Program-made: the position numbers and the translations under genes
Notes under the pieces: model-generated
Databases searched by the model: none
Told to the model about the DNA's origin: nothing
Seen by the model: the letters and a program-made list of their open reading frames with translations, nothing else
Part shown: piece after piece, positions 1 to 11,817 of the stretch
Layout: each line of letters begins with the position of its first letter
Position numbering within the stretch: the stretch's first letter is position 1
Origin: Acidobacteriota bacterium
GTDB taxonomy: Bacteria; Acidobacteriota; Polarisedimenticolia; J045
NCBI GenBank assembly: GCA_027064265.1
Contig: JAMOQA010000316.1
Coordinates: 1 to 11,817 of the forward strand
Direction of reading: 5' to 3'
Length of the DNA stretch: 11,817 nt

Positions 1-1201
1 ACGCCTGGTCGACCCCGACCTCGTCGCGGAGCTGCCGGACCTCGCGCCGGACGCTCTCCGGCGTGTCGTACGGGAAGCCGATGATGTAGCCGACGTGGAC
101 GGCGATGTCGTGGGCATGCCAGGTTTCCACCATCTGCCGGTAGCCGTGGACGTCGTTCTGGCGCTTGCCCGCCGCCTCCAGGTTCTTCTCGTTCAGCGAT
201 TCCATGCCGACGAACACCTGGCTGCAGCCGGCCCGGGAGGCCTTCTCGGCGAAGCGGGGAATCTGGTGGGCCCGGGTGTCGACCTGCATCATGAACTCGA
301 CGGGCAGCCCCTCTTCCTCGCGCAGGCGGATCAGCCCGTCGAAGACATGCTCCCACTCCGGGTTCCGTGCGAAGTTGTCGTCGGTGAAGAAGTAGTAGTC
401 GATCCCGAGGGCGTGGTTCGCCCGGATCCGCTCGAGGATCTTTTCCGCCCGGCGCCAGCGCATCTTTCGCCCCTGCACGTTGATGATCGTGCAGAAGCTG
501 CAGTTGAAGGGGCACCCGCGGCCCGCGTCGATCGTCCCCATGTCGGGGTAGGCGAACCGTTTCATCAGGCGAGGATCCACCACCGGGATGCTGGCGTGCG
601 AGATGTCCGGCGGCGGATCGACCTGGTACAGCGGCCGGAGCCGCCCGTGGAGCGCGTCCCGCAGGAGATCACCCCAGCACTCCTCGACCTCGCCGCGAAC
701 GAGGGTCACGCCCAGGTCGAGCATCTCCCGGATCTCGGGGGGGACACCCCGGGGATCCATCGCGAGGGCTCCCGACACGTGGAACCCCCCGATCATCACC
801 GGGGCGCCGGCGGCGTGGAACTCCCGCGCCAGGTCGGCCGCCCGGGGGAACTGGTTCGACTGGACCCCGGCGAGGGCGACGACCAGGCGATCCCCCCGTC
901 GCCGCGTGTACCGGCGTACGAGCTTCGCCGGTTCGACCCTCTCGACGATCTCGTCGAGCAGGTGGACGACCAGCTCGACGTCTCCCAGTTCGTGCCGCTC
1001 GGCCACCTCCTCGGTGAGGGCGCGGAGCGTGGCCAGGGTGTTCGAGGGGAGAACCCCCCGGACGAAGCGGATGACGTAGCCGTCGCTGTCGTACTTGGAA
1101 GGCTTGACCAGGAGGACGTGGAGCCGCCGGACCCCCTCGGGGGGCGGCGTTCCGGGAGGCACCACCCCGAAGGGAGCGGGGTGCCCGGGGACCTGCAACA
1201 T
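1..1201 (-). CDS. Radical SAM protein with B12-binding-like N-terminal domain (partial, 3' end off the window)
   Basis: The first 400 residues are visible; the C-terminus lies beyond the left edge. Residues about 27-185 look like a cobalamin-binding (Rossmann) domain, opening with HVLLVKPSKYD and including IGGFHVSG at 137-144, but I see no DxHxxG cobalamin-ligand motif. The radical SAM core follows: C230, C234 and C237 form the CxxxCxxC 4Fe-4S cluster motif (GRGCPFNCSFC), then FFTDDNF (271-277), GMES (332-335) and GYIIGFPYDTPES (371-383), all typical of B12-binding radical SAM enzymes. Such enzymes cleave S-adenosylmethionine to start radical methylations or rearrangements; the substrate here cannot be told. 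The ATG at 1201 is the first start after an in-frame stop upstream and follows a GGAAAGG. It is divergent from the pseudouridine synthase gene, 113 bp apart. The family is confident; the specific role is unknown. Confidence 0.9.
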   Translation of the reverse strand, partial: MLQVPGHPAPFGVVPPGTPPPEGVRRLHVLLVKPSKYDSDGYVIRFVRGVLPSNTLATLRALTEEVAERHELGDVELVVHLLDEIVERVEPAKLVRRYTRRRGDRLVVALAGVQSNQFPRAADLAREFHAAGAPVMIGGFHVSGALAMDPRGVPPEIREMLDLGVTLVRGEVEECWGDLLRDALHGRLRPLYQVDPPPDISHASIPVVDPRLMKRFAYPDMGTIDAGRGCPFNCSFCTIINVQGRKMRWRRAEKILERIRANHALGIDYYFFTDDNFARNPEWEHVFDGLIRLREEEGLPVEFMMQVDTRAHQIPRFAEKASRAGCSQVFVGMESLNEKNLEAAGKRQNDVHGYRQMVETWHAHDIAVHVGYIIGFPYDTPESVRREVRQLRDEVGVDQA

Positions 1202-1219
1202 CGGAAGACCCTTTCCGTC

Positions 1220-1234
1220 ATCCCGTGCCGGGAT
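1220..1234. promoter_or_regulatory. Small dyad in the 113-bp divergent intergenic region
   Basis: The sequence ATCCCG-TGC-CGGGAT is a perfect 6-bp inverted repeat around a 3-base centre, between the divergent radical SAM and pseudouridine synthase starts, 18 bp upstream of the former. It could be an operator or simply the chance symmetry expected in GC-rich DNA. A TATGCT hexamer at 1247-1252 on the plus strand could be a -10 element for the pseudouridine synthase gene, but no convincing -35 accompanies it. Confidence 0.2.
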
Positions 1235-1314
1235 CGGTTCCCGCGCTATGCTGGAGATGACCCCGTTACTTCAGCACCTCCCTCGACCCGCCGCAACCGC
1301 GTCCCGGAGAGCCT

Positions 1315-2241
1315 ATGCCGCGCTTTCGTGTCCCGCCGGGTGTCGACGCCAGCCTGACCACGTTCCTCCGGGACCGGGTGGGTACGTCCCTGCGCCGGGC
1401 CCGGGACTGGATCCGGGCGGGCCGGGTCACCGTCGACGGTAGGACGGTCACCGACCCCGCGTGGCGCCCCCCCGCCGGGGCCGAGGTGGAACTCCACGAC
1501 CGGGCCCCGGAGCCCCGGGTCCGCCCGGTCCTCTCCGGGCCCGGGTTCCGGGTGCTCCACCTGGACGCCGCCCTGGCCGTCGTGGACAAGGACCCGGGGA
1601 TCGTCACGATCCCGACGACGGACCCGGACCCGGACGACCTGCCGCTCGTGGCCCGGGTCCTCGCCGTCCTCGCCGCCGCGGGCCGGGGCGGCGGGGGAGA
1701 ACTGCACGTCGTGCACCGGATCGACCGGGAGACCTCCGGCCTGGTCCTGTTCGCGCGAACGGGCCGGGACGCCGCTCGCCTGCGGGAGCAGTTCCGGGCC
1801 CGCCGGCCGCTCCGGGAGTACCTGGGCTGGACCGCCGGCGTGCCGGCGGCGGAGACGGGAACGCTCCGCCACCTCCTGGCCGAGCCGGACCCGGGCCGGG
1901 AGGTGACCGTCGTCGAGACCGCCGCCCGCGGGGCCCGGGAAGCGGTGCTGGAGTACCGGGTCGAGGCGGCCCGCGACGAGCCGCTCCCCCGCGCCCGGGT
2001 CCGCTTCCGGCTGGTGACCGGGCGCCGGAACCAGGTCCGGGTCCAGGCGGCGGCCAGCGGCTGGCCGCTCCTGGGCGACCGCTGGTACGGCATCGGCGGC
2101 GATCCCGGCCCCGGGCGGCTCGCCCTCCACGCGGCCCGGCTGGGGTTCGTCCACCCCCGCACGGGCCGGGACGTGCTCTTCGAGGCCCCGCTTCCCCCGG
2201 ACCTCCTCGCCCTCGACCGGGAACTCTTCGGCGGGGACTGA
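1315..2241 (+). CDS. RluA-family RNA pseudouridine synthase
   Basis: A 308-residue protein predicted to isomerise specific uridines in rRNA or tRNA to pseudouridine. Residues about 11-60 form an S4-like RNA-binding domain (SLRRARDWIRAGRVTVDGR). The catalytic domain has the VVDKDPGIVTIP strand (89-100), the signature HRIDRETSG (134-142) with catalytic Asp137, GRRNQVRVQ (236-244) in place of the common GRTHQIRVH, then PLLGDRWYG (251-259) and LALHAARLGFVHP (269-281). The length suits RluA/RluC/RluD-type enzymes. The ATG at 1315 follows a GGAG five bases upstream. The gene converges on pgi with one base between stop codons. Sequence alone does not say which RNA position is modified, so no gene symbol is given. 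The RNQ variation in the third motif is mild and does not suggest inactivity. Confidence 0.95.
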   Translation: MPRFRVPPGVDASLTTFLRDRVGTSLRRARDWIRAGRVTVDGRTVTDPAWRPPAGAEVELHDRAPEPRVRPVLSGPGFRVLHLDAALAVVDKDPGIVTIPTTDPDPDDLPLVARVLAVLAAAGRGGGGELHVVHRIDRETSGLVLFARTGRDAARLREQFRARRPLREYLGWTAGVPAAETGTLRHLLAEPDPGREVTVVETAARGAREAVLEYRVEAARDEPLPRARVRFRLVTGRRNQVRVQAAASGWPLLGDRWYGIGGDPGPGRLALHAARLGFVHPRTGRDVLFEAPLPPDLLALDRELFGGD

Positions 2242-2242
2242 C

Positions 2243-3856
2243 TCAGCCCGGGACCCCGAAACGGGCCGCGGGATCCGTGTCCTCCCCTTCCCGGCGCACG
2301 CCCCGGGCCGGGTTCGCCGCGAGGTGCGCGAGCACCCAGAACGCCTCGGCGGCCCTGTCCTCCATCCCGACCTCCCGGGCCCACTCGCCGGCGGTCGCGA
2401 ACCGGCCGGGAGCCCGTCCCATCGCGGCGAGGAGCGCCCGCTGCAGGTCGAGCACGCCCCGGGCGGCCTTCTTCCCGGCTTCCACCCCCGGCTGGTGGTA
2501 GGCGTTGATCCCGACGAGGGAGGCGTAGAGCCCCACCGTGCGCTCGAAGAGGGCGACGAGCCCCCCGAGGGCGGCCTCGTCGAGGCGCGGAATCGAGAGC
2601 AGCAGGGAGCGCCTGCCGGCCTCGGCGAGGGCCCGGCGCGTTCCGAGAAGGAACCCGAGCAGGTAGTCCCCCGGGGTGACCGCGGGCTCGACCTCGAGGG
2701 GAGGCGCTTCCGTCATCTCTTCCCGCGCCCCGACGAACACGCAGAAGAAGTCGTCCGGCCCCTCCCGGAGCTGCTGGACGTAGGCGTGCTGATCCGTGGA
2801 CCCCTTGTTCCCGTAGACCGTCAGCCCCTGGTGGACGACCCGCCCCGCGAGGTCCTTCTCCTTGCCGAGGGACTCCATCACCAGCTGCTGGAGATAGCGG
2901 GAGAAGAGGACGAGCCGGTCCAGGTACGGGAGGACGACCATCGCCCGCCGCGCCCGCCCGCCGGTGGCGGCGTACCAGGCGAGGGCGAGCTGGGCGGCGG
3001 GGTTCGCCGCCGGGTCCCGCAGGCGGGTCGCCTCGTCCACCAGGCGGGCCCCCTCGAGGAAGGCGGGAACGTCGTGGCCGAGGAGGGCCATCGGGAGGAG
3101 ACCCACGGCGGAGGTGATCGAGGTGCGGCCACCGACCCAGTCCCACATCGGGAAGGTGGCGACCCAGCCCTCCTCGCGGGCCCGCTGGTCGAGTGCACTC
3201 CCCTCGCCGGTGATCGCCACCAGGTGCCGGGCCGGCTCGAGTCCCCGGGCGAGGAGCGCCGCCCGGACCGCTTCCATCCCGTTGCGGGTCTCCGGCGTCC
3301 CCCCGCTCTTGCTGACGACGAGGACGAGCGTCCGCTCCAACCGGTCTCCGATCCGCCCGAGCACGCGCTCGAACCCTTCCGGGTCCGTGTTGTCGAGGAA
3401 GTCGATGGCGAGGCCGGACCGGGCCGGCAGCGCGTCCGCGGCGAGCTGCGGGCCGAGGGCGGATCCCCCGATCCCCACGTGAAGCACCTGCTCGAAGCGG
3501 GCCCCCGGCGCCGGGCCGAGGGTCCCTTCCCGGACCCGGGCCGCGAACTCGAGGACCCGGTCCCGGGTCTCCTCGATCGCCCGGGTGAGCTCCGGCTCCG
3601 GCGCCAGGCCGGGGGCCCGGAGCCAGTAGTGGCCCACCCGGCGATTCTCGTCCGGGTTCGCGATCGCCCCCGCCTCGAGCGCCGCCATCGCGTCGAAGGC
3701 CGGATCGAGATCCGGCAGCCGGACCCCTTCCTCGGTGGTCGTCCCCGGCTGCGGAGCCTCTCCTTCCTTCCAGAACGTCGAGAAGTCCAGCAGGAACCCG
3801 CACGCGGGCACCGCCACGAAGCGCCCCCGGGCCATCGGCCGGTCGTCGTTCCCCAT
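2243..3856 (-). CDS. pgi: Glucose-6-phosphate isomerase
   Basis: A 537-residue cytoplasmic enzyme interconverting glucose 6-phosphate and fructose 6-phosphate in glycolysis and gluconeogenesis. Family hallmarks are in order: VGIGGSALGP (127-136), the sugar-phosphate loop SKSGGTPET (182-190), GGRTSITSAVGLLP (242-255), MESLGKEKD (327-335), GNKGSTDQHAYVQQL (349-363) and INAYHQPGVEAGKKAA (450-465). By analogy with characterised enzymes, the catalytic residues are Glu328, His357 and a lysine of the KK pair at 462-463, so it should be active. The length is close to that of bacterial PGIs of roughly 530-550 residues. The C-terminal ~50 residues form a helical, winged-helix-like tail. The ATG at 3856 is fixed by an AAGGAGG six bases upstream. 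It is divergent from the pentapeptide-repeat gene and convergent with the pseudouridine synthase gene, so probably monocistronic. Confidence 0.97.
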   Translation of the reverse strand: MGNDDRPMARGRFVAVPACGFLLDFSTFWKEGEAPQPGTTTEEGVRLPDLDPAFDAMAALEAGAIANPDENRRVGHYWLRAPGLAPEPELTRAIEETRDRVLEFAARVREGTLGPAPGARFEQVLHVGIGGSALGPQLAADALPARSGLAIDFLDNTDPEGFERVLGRIGDRLERTLVLVVSKSGGTPETRNGMEAVRAALLARGLEPARHLVAITGEGSALDQRAREEGWVATFPMWDWVGGRTSITSAVGLLPMALLGHDVPAFLEGARLVDEATRLRDPAANPAAQLALAWYAATGGRARRAMVVLPYLDRLVLFSRYLQQLVMESLGKEKDLAGRVVHQGLTVYGNKGSTDQHAYVQQLREGPDDFFCVFVGAREEMTEAPPLEVEPAVTPGDYLLGFLLGTRRALAEAGRRSLLLSIPRLDEAALGGLVALFERTVGLYASLVGINAYHQPGVEAGKKAARGVLDLQRALLAAMGRAPGRFATAGEWAREVGMEDRAAEAFWVLAHLAANPARGVRREGEDTDPAARFGVPG

Positions 3857-3862
3857 CGTTCG

Positions 3863-3869
3863 CCTCCTT
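3863..3869 (-). promoter_or_regulatory. Ribosome binding site of pgi
   Basis: On the minus strand AAGGAGG lies six bases before the ATG at 3856, a near-ideal Shine-Dalgarno that settles the start. A TATGCT hexamer on the minus strand (3887 to 3882) lies about 25 bases before the ATG and might be the -10 element, which would give a very short leader; no matching -35 is visible. Confidence 0.85.
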
Positions 3870-3930
3870 CCTCAGGCGGAAAGCATAGCGGTTTCCACTC
3901 AAGTCCGGGCGGAGGTGGACGAAGAGAAAC

Positions 3931-3939
3931 GGAGGAGGT
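3931..3939 (+). promoter_or_regulatory. Ribosome binding site of the pentapeptide-repeat gene
   Basis: GGAGGAGGT lies seven bases before the ATG at 3947. It decides the start, because the same frame stays open far upstream across the antisense strand of pgi. Confidence 0.85.
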
Positions 3940-3946
3940 GACGAGC

Positions 3947-4306
3947 ATGCCCCTCGACGCCACGAAGCCCCACTGCCGGCTGCTCCGGGAGGAGAAGTTC
4001 GCGCAGTTCAACGAGATGGCAAAGCGGGAGACGCCCGACCTCCGGGACGCCAACCTCCGCGCCGTCGACCTACGGCGCGCCGATCTCTCCCGGGCGGATC
4101 TCCGGGGCGCCTACCTCCGGGACGCCGACCTGCGCGGGGTCGACCTCTCCGGCGCCCGTCTCGACGGCGCCTCGATCCACCGGGCCCGGATCAGCGGCGC
4201 GCTCTTCCCCGCCGACATCCCCGCCGAGGAGATCCGCCTCTCCCACGAGCTGGGGACGCGGATGCGTTCCACCCGCCGGGAGGAGCCGGCCCCGACCTCG
4301 TCCTGA
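3947..4306 (+). CDS. Small pentapeptide-repeat protein
   Basis: A 119-residue protein. Residues 1-30 form a charged, probably helical cap (REEKFAQFNEMAKRE). Residues 31-87 are about eleven uninterrupted pentapeptide repeats of the A(D/N)Lxx type (for example ANLRAVDLRRADLSRADL), which should stack as a right-handed quadrilateral beta-helix. The tail has FPADIPAEEIRLSHELGTRMR-like sequence (positions 87-107) and ends in a short disordered end. No signal peptide or membrane segment is seen, so it is probably cytoplasmic. Pentapeptide-repeat proteins include DNA mimics that bind gyrase (Qnr, MfpA), but those have many more repeats; this one is too short for that to be assumed, and its function is unknown. 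It is divergent from pgi (90 bp) and convergent with the giant gene. It reads like a stand-alone conserved hypothetical gene. Confidence 0.9.
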   Translation: MPLDATKPHCRLLREEKFAQFNEMAKRETPDLRDANLRAVDLRRADLSRADLRGAYLRDADLRGVDLSGARLDGASIHRARISGALFPADIPAEEIRLSHELGTRMRSTRREEPAPTSS

Positions 4307-4331
4307 CCGCCGGGACCATCCGGGTGCCCCA

Positions 4332-4451
4332 GCCCGGATCATGCATGAACCTTCGAGGCGAAACGCCGCAGATGCATGCTGGATCGCCCGCACGGCCCGG
4401 CCAGCGTGCAGATCCGGTGTTTCGGCCGGAGGGCTCACGCATGATCCGGGC
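4332..4451. repeat. Long imperfect inverted repeat, two 50-base arms with a 20-base spacer
   Basis: Bases 4332-4381 and the reverse complement of 4402-4451 agree at 39 of 50 positions by hand alignment without gaps, starting with 13 identical bases (GCCCGGATCATGC) and sharing an internal CGAAAC core. The sequence is intergenic, between two converging genes. Mismatches are of mixed type: some would be G.U pairs in the plus-strand RNA, some in the minus, and several would not pair at all. It therefore fits two diverged, inverted copies of a roughly 50-base dispersed element at least as well as a single conserved RNA hairpin. I do not recognise a named family with certainty. Confidence 0.7.
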
Positions 4452-4459
4452 CAGACAGC

Positions 4460-4489
4460 GGAACGCCGGCCGCGAGCGGCCGGCGTTCC
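4460..4489. terminator. Perfect 13-bp GC-rich hairpin between convergent genes
   Basis: GGAACGCCGGCCG pairs perfectly with CGGCCGGCGTTCC across the four-base loop CGAG. It lies 24 bases beyond the stop codon of the giant minus-strand gene and about 150 bases beyond the stop of the plus-strand pentapeptide-repeat gene, so it could serve both directions. Neither strand has a T-run after the stem, so it is not a classical intrinsic terminator. It may act as a Rho-assisted or U-tract-less terminator or as a 3'-end stabiliser. Confidence 0.55.
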
Positions 4490-4513
4490 CGGTGAACCCA
4501 CCGTTCCCGATCG

Positions 4514-11578
<7,065 letters not shown>

Positions 11579-11583
11579 CGCAT

Positions 11584-11589
11584 ACCTCC
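11584..11589 (-). promoter_or_regulatory. Ribosome binding site of the giant gene
   Basis: On the minus strand GGAGGT lies five bases before the ATG at 11578. It fixes the start exactly at the beginning of a good signal peptide and argues against the upstream in-frame GTG at 11737. Confidence 0.9.
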
Positions 11590-11617
11590 ACTTGTGGTTG
11601 GAAACGGGGACACACCG

Positions 11618-11651
11618 GTCCCGGGACGGCCGGGAAGGGGCCCTTCCCGGC
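11618..11651. promoter_or_regulatory. Two adjacent palindromes in the leader of the giant gene
   Basis: GTCCCGGGAC (11618-11627) is a perfect 10-base palindrome. One base later, 11629-11651 is a perfect inverted repeat with 11-base arms (GCCGGGAAGGG and its complement) around a single G. They lie 40-73 bases upstream of the giant gene start, so they could be an operator on DNA or a hairpin in the transcript leader. Confidence 0.4.
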
Positions 11652-11762
11652 AGGTGTCGGTCGGCTCGAAGGGGGACTGGCTGCACCGGGTCCTCCCGTG
11701 AGCGAAGGCGCCTCACGCGAGCGAATGTACGTTCCACGTGGGCCCCGTGCAGCCCGAATTCC

Positions 11763-11771
11763 TATATTGTA
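11763..11771. promoter_or_regulatory. A+T island, candidate divergent -10 elements
   Basis: TATATTGTA is the only strongly A+T-rich stretch in the 231-bp divergent region. Read on the plus strand, TATATT (11763-11768) is a good -10 for the gene starting at 11810, giving a leader of about 35 bases. Read on the minus strand, TACAAT (11771 to 11766) is a good -10 for the giant gene, with a weak TTGCGG (11792 to 11787) at a short 15-base spacing and a leader of about 180 bases. Neither direction has a consensus -35. Confidence 0.4.
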
Positions 11772-11796
11772 CGAGGCCGTCCCATCCCGCAATCCC

Positions 11797-11803
11797 GGAG
11801 GTG
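11797..11803 (+). promoter_or_regulatory. Ribosome binding site of the right-edge gene
   Basis: GGAGGTG followed by six bases and then ATG at 11810, the same layout as the other start sites in the window. Confidence 0.6.
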
Positions 11804-11809
11804 TCCGCG

Positions 11810-11817
11810 ATGGTTCG
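11810..11817 (+). CDS. Start of an unidentified gene (partial, right edge)
   Basis: Only the first eight bases (ATG GTT CG) are present, so the product cannot be named. The call rests on the well-placed GGAGGTG and on an upstream TATATT that would serve as a -10. It is divergent from the giant gene and would share its 231-bp control region. Confidence 0.5.

Noticed and set aside
1266..3902. A long minus-strand open frame running across the pseudouridine synthase gene and pgi
   Set aside because: It is a shadow frame with low-complexity Arg/Gly/Pro sequence. The frames carrying catalytic motifs are the real genes.
2324..3946. Upstream extension of the pentapeptide-repeat frame over the antisense of pgi
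   Set aside because: There is no protein-like sequence or start signal upstream, and the GGAGGAGGT site fixes the start at 3947.
4307..4513. An insertion sequence remnant around the long inverted repeat
   Set aside because: There is no transposase fragment and I could not find a flanking target duplication. The arms are only 20 bases apart.
11579..11737. A 53-codon N-terminal extension of the giant protein from a GTG
   Set aside because: No ribosome site precedes it, its Arg/Pro-rich sequence is not protein-like, and it would bury the signal peptide. The ATG at 11578 has a strong ribosome site.
11579..11760. A riboswitch in the leader of the giant gene
   Set aside because: I see palindromes but no recognisable aptamer core such as those of cyclic-di-GMP, cobalamin or glycine riboswitches.

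Overview
The window is GC-rich (about two thirds G+C by eye) bacterial chromosome with ordinary housekeeping genes on the left and one very large secreted-protein gene on the right. The strong AGGAGG-type ribosome binding sites, the type I signal peptide and the FG-GAP / thrombospondin type 3 / Fn3-like domain mix suggest a diderm from a poorly cultured GC-rich lineage such as Acidobacteriota or Myxococcota. That placement is inference; there is no rRNA or other strong marker here.

Layout, left to right. (1) 1-1201, minus: N-terminal 400 residues of a radical SAM protein with a cobalamin-binding-like N-terminal domain, cut by the left edge. (2) 1315-2241, plus: RluA-family pseudouridine synthase, divergent from gene 1. 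(3) 2243-3856, minus: complete glucose-6-phosphate isomerase, its stop codon one base from that of gene 2. (4) 3947-4306, plus: small pentapeptide-repeat protein, divergent from pgi. (5) 4307-4513: convergent intergenic region holding a long imperfect inverted repeat (two 50-base arms around a 20-base spacer) and a perfect 13-bp hairpin. (6) 4514-11578, minus: a 2354-residue exported protein filling 60% of the window. (7) 11579-11809: divergent promoter region with an A+T island and two palindromes. (8) 11810 to the right edge, plus: the first bases of another gene, identified by its ribosome binding site.

The large protein is the item of most interest. It reads as three tandem modules, each a set of seven FG-GAP repeats (one seven-bladed, integrin-alpha-like calcium-binding propeller) followed by a thrombospondin type 3 calcium-binding stretch. 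The type 3 stretches shrink from about 505 to about 148 to about 18 residues. It ends in an Fn3-like domain finishing in Ala-Cys-Pro. It has a signal peptide but no lipobox, membrane anchor, LPXTG or PEP-CTERM signal, so it is probably a calcium-stabilised extracellular or cell-surface protein.

The genes do not form one pathway. Neighbours alternate in strand, so each is probably transcribed alone. I see no tRNA, rRNA, CRISPR array, transposase, phage gene or defence system.
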